DNA from: Flavobacterium sp. 1
Lineage (GTDB): Bacteria > Bacteroidota > Bacteroidia > Flavobacteriales > Flavobacteriaceae
Direction of reading: 5' to 3'
NCBI RefSeq assembly: GCF_002797935.1
Contig: NZ_PGER01000001.1
Span: forward strand, 3,410,001 to 3,474,000
DNA length: 64,000 bases
Part shown: in pieces, positions 34,374 to 44,403 of the stretch
Position numbering within the stretch: position 1 is the stretch's first letter
Layout of the letters: each line of letters begins with the position of its first letter
Notes under the pieces: model-generated
Seen by the model: only the letters and a program-made list of their open reading frames with translations
Databases searched by the model: none
What the model was told of the DNA's origin: nothing
Position numbers and translations under genes: made by a program

Positions 34374-36170
34374 CTAGTGATGTAAAACTACTTCCCCTTC
34401 TTTCATTGGAACTGTTTGAGGTACAAAATCCTCTTCATGAGCAGGATTACTGTAATCATAAGGCCAACGGTGTACATGAGGAATTTCTCCAGGCCAGTTA
34501 CCATGCATGTGTTCTACCGGAGTAGTCCATTCCAAAGTATTAGATTTCCATGGATTTTGAACAGATTTCTTACCATAGAATATACTAGAGAAGAAATTGT
34601 ATAAGAATACTAATTGAAATGCTCCACCTATTAAAGCAAAAGTTGTAATCAATACGTTTACGTTTTGCAAATCATCAAACAATGGGAAATTTGTATTTGT
34701 ATAATAACGTCTTGGTAAACCAGCTAATCCAATAAAATGCATTGGGAAAAATACTCCGTAAGCACAAACTGCGGTTACCCAAAAGTGAACATATCCTAAA
34801 TTTTTGTTCAACATTCTACCAAACATTTTTGGAAACCAGTGATAAACACCAGCAAACATTCCGTAAAGTGCAGAAATACCCATTACTAAGTGAAAGTGAG
34901 CAACAACGAAATAAGTATCGTGAACATTAATATCTAGTGTACTGTCTCCAAGAATAATTCCAGTTAAACCTCCTGTAATAAAAGTAGAAACCAAACCAAT
35001 TGAAAACAACATAGCAGGATTCATTTGAAGGTTTCCTTTCCAAAGTGTTGTAATATAGTTGAAAGCTTTAACCGCAGACGGTATTGCAATCAATAATGTT
35101 GTAAAGGTAAACACTGACCCTAAGAAAGGATTCATACCCGAAATAAACATGTGATGTCCCCAAACAATTGTTGATAAAAATGCAATTGCAATAATTGACA
35201 TAATCATCGCTCTATAACCAAAAATTGGCTTACGAGAGTTTGTAGCAATAATTTCAGATGTAATACCTAAAGCAGGCAAGATTACAATATATACCTCAGG
35301 GTGACCTAAGAACCAAAACAAGTGTTCGAAAAGCACTGGAGAACCACCTTGATAATGTAAAACTTCACCAGCAATATAAATATCAGACAAGAAGAATGAA
35401 GTTCCAAAACTTCTATCGAAAATTAATAACAATGCAGCTGACAATAATACTGGGAATGATACAATACCAATAATTGCAGTCACAAAGAAAGCCCAAATAG
35501 TAAGTGGCAATCTTGTCATAGACATTCCTTTTGTTCTTAAGTTAATAACTGTAACTACATAATTCAAAGATCCCATTAATGAAGAAGCAATGAAGATAGC
35601 CATAGAAACTAACCACAAAGTCATTCCTAATCCCGATCCAGGTATAGCTTGAGGTAAGGCGCTCAATGGAGGATATATTGTCCATCCAGCTGAGGCTGGT
35701 CCGGCTTCAACAAAAAGAGAACAGATCATGATTACACTTGACAAAAAGAATAACCAATACGATATCATATTCATAAAACCAGAAGCCATATCTCGAGCAC
35801 CAATTTGAAGCGGTATCAGTAAATTACTAAAGGTTCCGCTTAACCCAGCAGTTAACACAAAGAATACCATTATGGTTCCATGTATAGTAACTAAGGCCAA
35901 ATAAATATCATTAGCCATAACACCATTAGGCGCAAATTTATCACCTAACAAAACATTAAAAATCTTAAAAGACTCTTCTGGCCAAGCCAATTGCATTCTA
36001 AATAGCAAAGACATACTTACACCAATAACACCCATTATGATACCAGTTAACAAATATTGCTTAGCAATCATTTTGTGATCAATACTAAAAATATATTTAG
36101 TAATGAAAGTGTCTTTATGGTGTTGTTCGTGTTCGTGATCGTGTCCGTGATCGTGACCTTCTGCTGACAT
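34374..36170 (-). CDS. ctaD: Cytochrome c oxidase subunit I
   Basis: A 598-residue heme-copper oxidase subunit I with 12 or more TM helices. The haem-copper site residues are visible: HPEVYIVILP (CuB His cross-linked to Tyr), WGHHMFISG (CuB His pair) and HDTYFVVAHFH (haem a3 and a ligands). The cross-linked Tyr places it in the A family. The N-terminus is unusually His/Asp/Glu-rich (MSAEGHDHGHDHEHEQHH). It closes the operon, after subunit II, and would reduce O2 using electrons from alternative complex III. Confidence 0.97.
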   Translation of the reverse strand: MSAEGHDHGHDHEHEQHHKDTFITKYIFSIDHKMIAKQYLLTGIIMGVIGVSMSLLFRMQLAWPEESFKIFNVLLGDKFAPNGVMANDIYLALVTIHGTIMVFFVLTAGLSGTFSNLLIPLQIGARDMASGFMNMISYWLFFLSSVIMICSLFVEAGPASAGWTIYPPLSALPQAIPGSGLGMTLWLVSMAIFIASSLMGSLNYVVTVINLRTKGMSMTRLPLTIWAFFVTAIIGIVSFPVLLSAALLLIFDRSFGTSFFLSDIYIAGEVLHYQGGSPVLFEHLFWFLGHPEVYIVILPALGITSEIIATNSRKPIFGYRAMIMSIIAIAFLSTIVWGHHMFISGMNPFLGSVFTFTTLLIAIPSAVKAFNYITTLWKGNLQMNPAMLFSIGLVSTFITGGLTGIILGDSTLDINVHDTYFVVAHFHLVMGISALYGMFAGVYHWFPKMFGRMLNKNLGYVHFWVTAVCAYGVFFPMHFIGLAGLPRRYYTNTNFPLFDDLQNVNVLITTFALIGGAFQLVFLYNFFSSIFYGKKSVQNPWKSNTLEWTTPVEHMHGNWPGEIPHVHRWPYDYSNPAHEEDFVPQTVPMKEGEVVLHH

Positions 36171-36198
36171 ATATTTATACTTTAAATTTTCTTAATAA

Positions 36199-37356
36199 TT
36201 ATTTCATAGCTATTTTAACAACAGCTGCAGTATCTTTTGAAACAGCTGAATCTTTTCCTAAAGAAGCGTCTGGCGCTGCCGGCTCAACTTTAGAAGCTTT
36301 TACTTCAGCAACTAGAGCTGTTTTTTCACTCAGCCATTTTTTATAATCTTCAGGAGTATCAACAACAACTTTCATTTGCATATTATAGTGAGAAGCTCCA
36401 CAAATTTTATTACACAATAATAAATATTCAAAAGTGTAAGGATCTAATCCTGGCTCTCCTTTTGCAATTAATTCAATACTTTTCTTAGCTCTGATTGCAT
36501 TAATATTAGCAACTTTTTCAACCACGTAAGGTAAAGCTTGATATTCAGCAGTCGTATAAATTGGCGTAAAAGCAAATTCTGTAACCATACCTGGAACACA
36601 ATTCATTTGAGCTCTAAAATATGGAAAGTAAGCTGAATGCAACACATCTTGAGATCTCATTTTGAAGTGAATCTTTTTCCCTTTAGGAATATGCAATTCT
36701 GAAACCACAATATCGTCTTGAGAATAAGGATCTGATAAATCAACTCCAAGAGTATTAATTCCTTCAATCAATCTTACATTTGCTTTACCTAAAACATTGT
36801 CAGCACCTGCATATCTTGCAGTCCATTTAAACTGCTGAGCATATAACTCAATCACTACTGTATCCTCATCTTCGTCAACAAACATAATATTTGTCCAAGC
36901 ATACAGACCATAAAGAATTAAACCGGCTAAAACTACAGCAGGAATTACGCTCCAAATTGCTTCTAATTTATTATTGTCAGCAAAATACAAGGCTCTTTTA
37001 TCCTTATTACCTCTGTATTTGAATGCAAAATAATGCAATAAAACTTGAGTAATTGCCTGAACAGTAAAAATTAACACCCAAGTAATATTCATCAAGCGGT
37101 CAATCAATGCACCGTGCTCAGAAGCTGGAGTATGAAGTACTAAATGACCCCATGTATAAACCCCATATATTGTAAAGATATAAATGAATGCTAAAAATCC
37201 AAACATCAAATATCCCTGCACATTATTATCATCATCGGTTGCAACCTGCGAATTGTCCGAAGTCGACGCAACTTGAGTTAAATCGAATATTTTCGTCAAT
37301 TGCCATATTGCAACGGCTAATAAAACTAAAACTATAATTACCAACAAACTTGTCAT
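36199..37356 (-). CDS. ctaC: Cytochrome c oxidase subunit II
   Basis: A 385-residue protein with an N-terminal hydrophobic helix (about 3-18) and two TM hairpin helices (about 50-72 and 135-155). The cupredoxin domain has the CuA site: His in VLHSAYFP and the cluster CNKICGASHYNM. It has a long Ala/Lys-rich C-terminal tail but no C-terminal haem c motif, so it is not caa3-type by itself. It is located between actF and ctaD, as in other Bacteroidota. Confidence 0.94.
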   Translation of the reverse strand: MTSLLVIIVLVLLAVAIWQLTKIFDLTQVASTSDNSQVATDDDNNVQGYLMFGFLAFIYIFTIYGVYTWGHLVLHTPASEHGALIDRLMNITWVLIFTVQAITQVLLHYFAFKYRGNKDKRALYFADNNKLEAIWSVIPAVVLAGLILYGLYAWTNIMFVDEDEDTVVIELYAQQFKWTARYAGADNVLGKANVRLIEGINTLGVDLSDPYSQDDIVVSELHIPKGKKIHFKMRSQDVLHSAYFPYFRAQMNCVPGMVTEFAFTPIYTTAEYQALPYVVEKVANINAIRAKKSIELIAKGEPGLDPYTFEYLLLCNKICGASHYNMQMKVVVDTPEDYKKWLSEKTALVAEVKASKVEPAAPDASLGKDSAVSKDTAAVVKIAMK

Positions 37357-37375
37357 CTGTTTATCTCTTTAAATA

Positions 37376-38713
37376 TTAATAATGAAAATGTTTACTCTCT
37401 TCTATATATGGATTTCTTTTTGGTAACAAAGGAGCTTTAGTTAATGCTGAGAAGACAACAAAAATAAATAATCCAAGAAAGAATAAAACGGATGCAATTT
37501 CTGAAACACCAATAAACCAACTACCGCCAACAGTACCAGGCATAATCATATTAAAGAAGTCAACATAATGACCTAACAATATTACTACTGAAGCCATAAC
37601 TAAAATCCAAGTGATACGTTTAAAATCAGTATTAATCAAAATTAAAACTGGGAATAAGAAATTCATAACAACTGCACCAAAGAAAGGCAAATTATAAACC
37701 TGAATTCTCATTACAAAATAAGTAATCTCCTCAGGAATATTAGCATACCAAATCAACATAAATTGTGAAAACCATAAGTAAGTCCAAAAAACGCTAATAC
37801 CAAACATGAATTTAGCTAAATCATGAATATGACTAGTATTTACATTTTCTAAATATCCTTTAGATTTCAAATAAATTGTAACCATAGCAATCATAGTAAT
37901 ACCGCTAACGAAGAAGCTAGCAAATACGTACCAGCCAAATAATGTACTAGACCAGTGAGGATCTAAAGACATAATCCAGTCCCATGACATAATAGATTCT
38001 GAAACAATGAAAAATACTAAAAACATTGCAGATATATTGAAATTCTTTTTGTAGAAAGAATTATCATCAGCTTCGTCTTGAGCCAAACAATTTTTTCTGG
38101 AAAAATAACGGTAAGCATTCCAGCCCAACAAAAATACAGTTGCTCTTACAATCCAAAAAGGGAAATTTAAATATCCTGATTTACCAGCTATAATCTTATC
38201 GTAATTTTCACTGCCTACTTTTGTAACACCTTCACCTAACCAAACAAAAATATGGTTAACATGAAATCCAGCTAACAATAAGAAAACAAAGAAAAAGACT
38301 GAACCTACTGGTAAGTAAGCCGTAATTCCCTGCATAACTCTAAAAAGAACTGGTGACCAACCTGCTTGTGCAACTTGTTGAATAGCATAAAAAACTAATG
38401 TTCCTAAAGAAAGCAACATAAAGAAAATACAGGCTACATATAATGCAGACCAAGGCTTATTTTCTAATTGGTGTAAAACATGAGTTAAATGTTCTGTGTG
38501 CTCAGCTTCAGCTTTTACTTCAGCAGAAACAGCATGTGCTCCTTCAGATTCATTACTTACTTCGTGATGACTTCCATGAGCATCAGCAGCAAGTATTTTT
38601 TCAACATCTTGAATGTCTTTAGGTGCTGTTAAAAAACCATATCCAATTCCCAAAAGACCAACAGCCATTAAGACGAAAGAAAAAGTTTTTAATTTACTTG
38701 AAAATGTATACAT
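37376..38713 (-). CDS. actF: Alternative complex III integral membrane subunit ActF
   Basis: The 445-residue protein (ATG at 38713; the frame extends nine codons to a TTG) has about ten TM helices. ActF features include the WSALYVACIFFMLLSLGTLVFYAIQ-type helix, the FPFWIVRATVFL segment, MSWDWIMSLDPHWSSTLFGWY, and FSQFMLIWYANIPEE. ActF resembles ActC and anchors the complex in the membrane. A His/Glu-rich loop (about residues 40-70) faces the aqueous phase. It lies 30 bp after actE and 20 bp before ctaC. Confidence 0.9.
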   Translation of the reverse strand: MYTFSSKLKTFSFVLMAVGLLGIGYGFLTAPKDIQDVEKILAADAHGSHHEVSNESEGAHAVSAEVKAEAEHTEHLTHVLHQLENKPWSALYVACIFFMLLSLGTLVFYAIQQVAQAGWSPVLFRVMQGITAYLPVGSVFFFVFLLLAGFHVNHIFVWLGEGVTKVGSENYDKIIAGKSGYLNFPFWIVRATVFLLGWNAYRYFSRKNCLAQDEADDNSFYKKNFNISAMFLVFFIVSESIMSWDWIMSLDPHWSSTLFGWYVFASFFVSGITMIAMVTIYLKSKGYLENVNTSHIHDLAKFMFGISVFWTYLWFSQFMLIWYANIPEEITYFVMRIQVYNLPFFGAVVMNFLFPVLILINTDFKRITWILVMASVVILLGHYVDFFNMIMPGTVGGSWFIGVSEIASVLFFLGLFIFVVFSALTKAPLLPKRNPYIEESKHFHY

Positions 38714-38743
38714 ATCTATTACGATCAGTTTGTTCAACAATTA

Positions 38744-39292
38744 TTATTGTGCTTTTAGTTTAAGAACATAGTCAGCAACTAACCAACGTTCGCGAGCACT
38801 CATTTGATTTGCATGAGAACCCATAGCATTTAAACCATAAGTTTCCACATAAAAAATACTTCCTTCAGTAATATCTCTATCTTTATAATTAGGTACACCA
38901 AGAAATTTTTCTCTTTCAACTAATTTTCCTTTACCATCTCCAGCTGCACCATGACAACTAATACAATAAATTTCAAAAAGTGCTTTTCCTTTATCAGAAT
39001 TTCTGTCTAATGAATCCAACGGAGATTTTAAATTGGCTTTTGCCAAAGCGTATCCCTCTGGAGTATTTTCATATTCAAAAGGTTCAAAACCTCTATTTAT
39101 TGAACCTACAGCAGGAAGCTGACCTTCTTTGCCGTTTTTAAATACATCAACCGTAGCCGGAGCATACGTTTCAGCACTCACTGCTTCATACATATTAGGC
39201 ATGTATTGATAATTTGGATTACCATTATTATGACATGATGATACCATTATCATTAAACCAAATACAAGTGTTATTTTATATAAACTTTTCAT
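38744..39292 (-). CDS. actE: Alternative complex III monohaem cytochrome c subunit ActE
   Basis: The 182-residue lipoprotein has a signal ending MVSSC (lipidated Cys at about 20) and a single haem c site CISCHGAAGDGKG (about 131-143). The axial Met is likely in NAMGSHANQM. ActE carries electrons out of the complex toward the oxidase. It is tightly spaced with actD (8 bp). Confidence 0.93.
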   Translation of the reverse strand: MKSLYKITLVFGLMIMVSSCHNNGNPNYQYMPNMYEAVSAETYAPATVDVFKNGKEGQLPAVGSINRGFEPFEYENTPEGYALAKANLKSPLDSLDRNSDKGKALFEIYCISCHGAAGDGKGKLVEREKFLGVPNYKDRDITEGSIFYVETYGLNAMGSHANQMSARERWLVADYVLKLKAQ

Positions 39293-39300
39293 ATCTACAA

Positions 39301-39825
39301 TTAATGCTTATCAATTACTTTAACTTCTACCGCACCTGTACCTTGGAAAAAAGAAACTAATTCTTCTTCATTATCATTCACAGCTACTTCCATCAAAAAA
39401 TGGTCATCAGTAGTTCTTACATCAGGATTTTCAGCTTCTTTAAATGGCCATAATCTACTTCTCATGTAAAAAGTAATTACCATTAAGTGAGCTGCAAAAA
39501 ACACCGTTTCTTCAAACATAATAGGCACAAAAGCAGGCATATTATCAATATAGCTAAAACTTGGTTTACCACCAATATCTTGAGGCCAGTCTTGAATCAT
39601 AATATAATTCATCATCCAAGTACCAAAAGACAAACCACACAAACCATAGATAAAAGCACATATCGCTAAACGTGTAGGTGCAAGTCCCATTGCTTTGTCC
39701 AATCCGTGAACTGGGAAAGGCGTAAATACTTCTTCAATATGGTGATGAGCTGCACGTGTCTTTTTTACGGCATCCATCAAAATATCATCGTCATTATAAA
39801 TGGCGTATATAACTTTATTACTCAT
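39301..39825 (-). CDS. actD: Alternative complex III subunit ActD (DUF3341)
   Basis: A 174-residue protein with the DUF3341 pattern: an N-terminal soluble alpha/beta part (VIYAIYNDDDILMDAVKKTR, HHIEEVFTPFPVHGLD), then two TM helices (about 55-78 and 95-120), then a polar C-terminus with DDHFLMEV. It is a structural membrane subunit of ACIII. It overlaps actC by 8 bp. Confidence 0.92.
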   Translation of the reverse strand: MSNKVIYAIYNDDDILMDAVKKTRAAHHHIEEVFTPFPVHGLDKAMGLAPTRLAICAFIYGLCGLSFGTWMMNYIMIQDWPQDIGGKPSFSYIDNMPAFVPIMFEETVFFAAHLMVITFYMRSRLWPFKEAENPDVRTTDDHFLMEVAVNDNEEELVSFFQGTGAVEVKVIDKH

Positions 39826-41221
39826 GATGTGAATGTTTATTAGCTTCTCTTTCTTTAATATAATGTTCTCCTGTAGCTTTCAATATTGTTTTAACCTCGG
39901 CTTGAGCAATAACAGGGAATGTTCTTGCATACAATAAGAATAACACAAAGAAGAATCCTATTGTCCCGATAAAAATTCCAATATCAACAAATGTTGGAGA
40001 GAACATAGTCCATGAAGATGGTAAATAATCTCTATGTAATGAAGTTACGATAATTACAAATCTTTCAAACCACATTCCAATGTTTACCACAATTGAAATT
40101 ATAAAAGAAAACATAATACTTGTTCTTAATTTTTTGAACCACATAAATTGTGGAGAGAACACGTTACATGTCATCATAGCCCAATATGCCCAAGCATAAG
40201 GTCCAGTTGCTCTATTCAAGAAAGCGTATTGTTCGTATTCTACTCCAGAATACCAAGCAATAAATAATTCAGTAATATAAGCTACCCCAACAATAGAACC
40301 TGTAATCATGATTACAATGTTCATCAATTCGATATGTTGAATAGTAATATAAGCTTCAAGATTAGAAACTTTTCTCATAATGATAAGCAAAGTGTTTACC
40401 ATTGCAAATCCAGAGAAAACCGCTCCAGCAACAAAGTACGGAGGGAAGATTGTAGTATGCCATCCCGGAATAACAGAAGTAGCAAAATCCATCGATACAA
40501 TAGTATGCACAGAAAGTACAAGAGGAGTAGCTAAACCTGCAAGAACTAACGAAACTTCTTCAAAACGCTGCCAATCTTTAGCTCTACCACTCCATCCAAA
40601 ACTTAGTATAGAATATACTCTTTTATTGAAAGGTGTTATAGCTCTATCACGCAACATTGCAAAGTCAGGCAAAAGACCAGTCCACCAGAAAACTAATGAT
40701 ACTGAAAGATATGTTGAAATCGCGAATACGTCCCAAAGCAATGGTGAGTTAAAATTCACCCAAAGAGATCCAAACTGATTTGGAATTGGTAATACCCAAT
40801 AAGCCAACCAAGGACGTCCCATGTGTATAATTGGAAATAAACCCGCTTGGATTACAGAGAAAATTGTCATCGCCTCTGCAGAACGGTTAATCGCCATTCT
40901 CCATCGCTGACGGAATAATAAAAGCACTGCAGAGATAAGAGTTCCTGCGTGACCAATACCAACCCACCAAACGAAGTTAGTAATATCCCAAGCCCATCCA
41001 ACAGTTTTATTTAATCCCCAAGTACCAATACCTGTAGACACTGTGTATATAATACAGCCCATTCCCCAAAGGAACGCTGTTAATGCAATTGTAAATACAA
41101 TCCACCATTGTTTGTTTGCTTTACCTTCGATAGGTGCTGCTACATCAACAGTTATATCGTGATAAGATTTATCACCTATAACTAAGGGTTTTCTAATGGC
41201 TGCTTCGTAGTGAGACGACAT
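39818..41221 (-). CDS. actC: Alternative complex III membrane subunit ActC (NrfD/PsrC family)
   Basis: A 467-residue protein with about ten TM helices of the NrfD family. It holds the menaquinol-oxidising site in ACIII. Recognisable segments are WWVGIGHAGTLISAVLLL, HMGRPWLAYWVLP, FWWTGLLPDFAMLRDRA and LFIAWYSGVEYE. It lies between actB (36 bp) and actD (8-bp overlap). Confidence 0.94.
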   Translation of the reverse strand: MSSHYEAAIRKPLVIGDKSYHDITVDVAAPIEGKANKQWWIVFTIALTAFLWGMGCIIYTVSTGIGTWGLNKTVGWAWDITNFVWWVGIGHAGTLISAVLLLFRQRWRMAINRSAEAMTIFSVIQAGLFPIIHMGRPWLAYWVLPIPNQFGSLWVNFNSPLLWDVFAISTYLSVSLVFWWTGLLPDFAMLRDRAITPFNKRVYSILSFGWSGRAKDWQRFEEVSLVLAGLATPLVLSVHTIVSMDFATSVIPGWHTTIFPPYFVAGAVFSGFAMVNTLLIIMRKVSNLEAYITIQHIELMNIVIMITGSIVGVAYITELFIAWYSGVEYEQYAFLNRATGPYAWAYWAMMTCNVFSPQFMWFKKLRTSIMFSFIISIVVNIGMWFERFVIIVTSLHRDYLPSSWTMFSPTFVDIGIFIGTIGFFFVLFLLYARTFPVIAQAEVKTILKATGEHYIKEREANKHSHHE

Positions 41222-41257
41222 AATCCTTTATTTGATTCTTAATTAATAATTTTTGTA

Positions 41258-44200
41258 CTAGGTATTTCTAACTTTAACGTGGTATACAACATTTGGTTTT
41301 GTTCCAACATGTTCCAATAAATGATAACTTCTTTCGTCTTCTGCTAGTTTTGTAACTACAGCTTCTTTATCATTTACATCCCCAAATATCATTGCTCCAG
41401 TAGAACAAGCATTTGAACAAGCAGTTTGGAATTCACCATCTTTTATTGCTCTTCCTTCATTTTTAGCTTTCAAAATTGTTGCTTGTGTCATTTGAATACA
41501 CATAGAACATTTTTCCATTACTCCACGAGAACGAACATTAACATCTGGATTTAAAACCATACGTCCTAAATCATCATTCATATGATAATCAAATTCACTG
41601 TTTTTGTTGTATAAGAACCAGTTGAAACGACGTACTTTATAAGGACAGTTGTTAGCACAGTAACGAGTACCAACACATCTGTTATAAGCCATTTGATTTT
41701 GACCTTGGCGACCGTGTGAAGTTGCAGCAACAGGACAAACAGTCTCACAAGGAGCGTGATTACAATGCTGGCACATTACGGGTTGGAAAGCAACCTGTGG
41801 GTTATCCCCAGCTTTTTCCATTTCATTAAATGTAGATAATGAACTTGATAAACCAGCAATATTATCTTTTCTTTCATTATCCCCTTCGAAAGTACTCTCA
41901 GAAGAATAATATCTGTCAATACGCAACCAGTGCATATCTCGGCTTCTTCTTACTTCAGCTTTACCTACAACTGGCACGTTGTTTTCAGCATGACATGCAA
42001 TAACACATGCACCACAACCTGTACAAGCATTTAAATCAATAGAAAGATTAAAGTGGTGACCAGTTGAACGGTCAAATGAACCCCATAAATCCACTGAAGT
42101 AGCTTCAACTTCTTGGTGATCTAAAGAAACCATTGGTTTTTCATTCCAAAACTCAGCATCCTTAGAATTAAAAATTTCCAGTGTTGTTTCTTTAATAATA
42201 TCCCCTCTACCCATTAGCGTTTTCTGACCTTGAACACAAGCAAATTCGTGTTCTCCATCAGCTTTCACAATTATAGCTGTTTGTATATTATTGAAACCAC
42301 CATATAAAGCATAGGCATTGATACCTACTTGCATTTCTTCTTTCAAAGCTGCTTTACGGCCATAACCTAAAGCAATACCCACAGTTCCAACAGCTTGACC
42401 TGGTTGAACAATTACAGGAACACTTTCAAGTTTAACTCCGTTTGCAGTTAAAGTAACATAACTACCGTTTAATCCGCCGTTAGCAACAATTTCATTTGAT
42501 AATCCCCATTTCTTAGCATCAGCATTAGAAACAGTAACATAGTTATCCCAAGATACTCTTGTTAATGGATCTGGAAACTCTTGTAACCATGGGTTATTCG
42601 CCTGTTGTCCATCTCCCATTCCTGTTTTAGTATACAATACTAATTCAAGACCAGCAGATTTAGCTTGAGCTAATGCATTTGCTGCACTAGTATAGTCAGC
42701 AGTACCACCAGCAGAAGCAGGTATAACTCCAACATAAATACCATCATGCAATACTTTATTCCAAGAAGAACCTGCAGTCACTGAAGCTGAAAAAGCTTTC
42801 AAATAATCGTAATAAGTTCCAGGAATTCCATTTATAGATAATAAAATATCTTGAAATTGTTTAGTATTGAATAATGGACGAATAGTAGGTTGCGTAAGAC
42901 TATAAGTCCCTTTTGTTAACGTTAAATCTCCCCAAGCCTCTAAGTAATGAGGAACTGGAGCAGCAATTGTAGATAAAGAAGCCGTTTCATCTTCTTTTAA
43001 TGACAATGCAACTGATGTTTTTACTTTTTTCAACCCTTCAACAAATAATTTGCTGTCAGCCAAAGTATAAACTGGATTAACTCCGCTCATGATCAAAGTG
43101 TGAACACTTCCAGCATTCATATCCTTTACTAATTGAGCTACTTTTTCATTAGAACCTTTACGGATTTGTCTAGTTCCTGAAGTATTAAAAGCTTCACTTG
43201 CTAAAACTTGGTTGATAGCAAGAACTAACAATTGAGCATTTTTATCTTGAATACCTGACACTAAAACTCCTTTAGCACCAGCTGCTTTCAATTGCTGCCC
43301 TGCTTTAGTAACATCTGCCTTAAATGCCGCATCTAATGAATTAGCAATAGATGATCCTGTAATAATACTATATATAAGAACTAGTGCTTGTTTTTGATTA
43401 GCAGTTGACATAGCAACACGCTTATCAGCAGCAGCACCAGATAAAGTCATATTAGACTCTAATTGTATATGCTTTGATATCTTTTTACTTCCAACAGCAC
43501 CAGATGGGATTCTTCCTTTAGCATAACCTGCATCATATCCTCCACCTTGCCAATCGCCAAGGAAATCAGCTCCAACAGAAACAATCACTGAAGCTTTTGA
43601 AAAGTCATAATCAACTAAAGCTCTTTCTCCATAAACAGTTTCAAAAGCATCTAAAGCTTCTGAAGAAGAAACAGCATCATATATTACATGTTTAGCATTT
43701 GGATTTTTGCCAATAAAATCAGCAATTAACTTTTCAGTAGATGGACTAGCCAAAGTATTTGTTAAAAACACTACTTGTCCTCCTTTTGCTTTAGCATCAA
43801 CAATACTAGATTTTATTTTTGAATCAACTGCAGACCAAGAAGCATTTTTAGCATCTAGCTTAGGCTCTTTCAAACGCATATTATCATACAATGACAATAT
43901 AGAACCATGAATTCTAGCATTAGCAGCAAACTTAGCTCCAGCAATAGTGTTATTGTCTATTTTAATTGGACGTCCTTCACGTGTTTTTACCAAAAGGTTC
44001 GCAAAATCAAAACCATCAAAAACCGAAGTTGCATAATAATCTGCTACTCCAGGAACGATTTGTTCCGGTTGCAGCACATAAGGAATTGATAAATGCACAG
44101 GACCTTCGCATGCAGCAAGAGAAGCTGCAGCTGTACTAAAACCAACGTACTTTAAAAAGTCACGACGTGTAGTTGAAGAAGAAGACAAAGCCGCTTCATT

Positions 44201-44320
44201 TCCTAAAAACTCATCCGTAGGAATCTCTTCAACAAATTCGTTATTTCTAAGCGCCTCAACAATAGAACTATTTCCGTCTAGTTCTTCAACACTTTTCCAG
44301 TATTTTTTGTTTGATGACAT
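41258..44320 (-). CDS. actB: Alternative complex III iron-sulfur/molybdopterin-like subunit ActB
   Basis: A 1020-residue fusion. Near the N-terminus a Tat-like segment TTRRDFLKYVGFS (about 51-63) precedes a lipoprotein-like AACEG. The middle is a molybdopterin-oxidoreductase-like domain without an obvious cofactor site. The C-terminal part (about 755-1000) has ferredoxin-type Cys groups: CTGCGACVIACHAEN, CQHCNHAPCETVCP, CVGTRYCANNCPYK and CSMCIQM with a late CSNACSTGA. These hold the 4Fe-4S/3Fe-4S clusters that pass electrons from ActC to ActA. It is the second gene of the operon. Confidence 0.95.
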   Translation of the reverse strand: MSSNKKYWKSVEELDGNSSIVEALRNNEFVEEIPTDEFLGNEAALSSSSTTRRDFLKYVGFSTAAASLAACEGPVHLSIPYVLQPEQIVPGVADYYATSVFDGFDFANLLVKTREGRPIKIDNNTIAGAKFAANARIHGSILSLYDNMRLKEPKLDAKNASWSAVDSKIKSSIVDAKAKGGQVVFLTNTLASPSTEKLIADFIGKNPNAKHVIYDAVSSSEALDAFETVYGERALVDYDFSKASVIVSVGADFLGDWQGGGYDAGYAKGRIPSGAVGSKKISKHIQLESNMTLSGAAADKRVAMSTANQKQALVLIYSIITGSSIANSLDAAFKADVTKAGQQLKAAGAKGVLVSGIQDKNAQLLVLAINQVLASEAFNTSGTRQIRKGSNEKVAQLVKDMNAGSVHTLIMSGVNPVYTLADSKLFVEGLKKVKTSVALSLKEDETASLSTIAAPVPHYLEAWGDLTLTKGTYSLTQPTIRPLFNTKQFQDILLSINGIPGTYYDYLKAFSASVTAGSSWNKVLHDGIYVGVIPASAGGTADYTSAANALAQAKSAGLELVLYTKTGMGDGQQANNPWLQEFPDPLTRVSWDNYVTVSNADAKKWGLSNEIVANGGLNGSYVTLTANGVKLESVPVIVQPGQAVGTVGIALGYGRKAALKEEMQVGINAYALYGGFNNIQTAIIVKADGEHEFACVQGQKTLMGRGDIIKETTLEIFNSKDAEFWNEKPMVSLDHQEVEATSVDLWGSFDRSTGHHFNLSIDLNACTGCGACVIACHAENNVPVVGKAEVRRSRDMHWLRIDRYYSSESTFEGDNERKDNIAGLSSSLSTFNEMEKAGDNPQVAFQPVMCQHCNHAPCETVCPVAATSHGRQGQNQMAYNRCVGTRYCANNCPYKVRRFNWFLYNKNSEFDYHMNDDLGRMVLNPDVNVRSRGVMEKCSMCIQMTQATILKAKNEGRAIKDGEFQTACSNACSTGAMIFGDVNDKEAVVTKLAEDERSYHLLEHVGTKPNVVYHVKVRNT

Positions 44321-44403
44321 ATTATATATAAATATTAATCTTAATAATTTTTTTTTGTTCTATCCTTTAATTTCAATCACTCAACAGCGATAACATTAAA
44401 TTC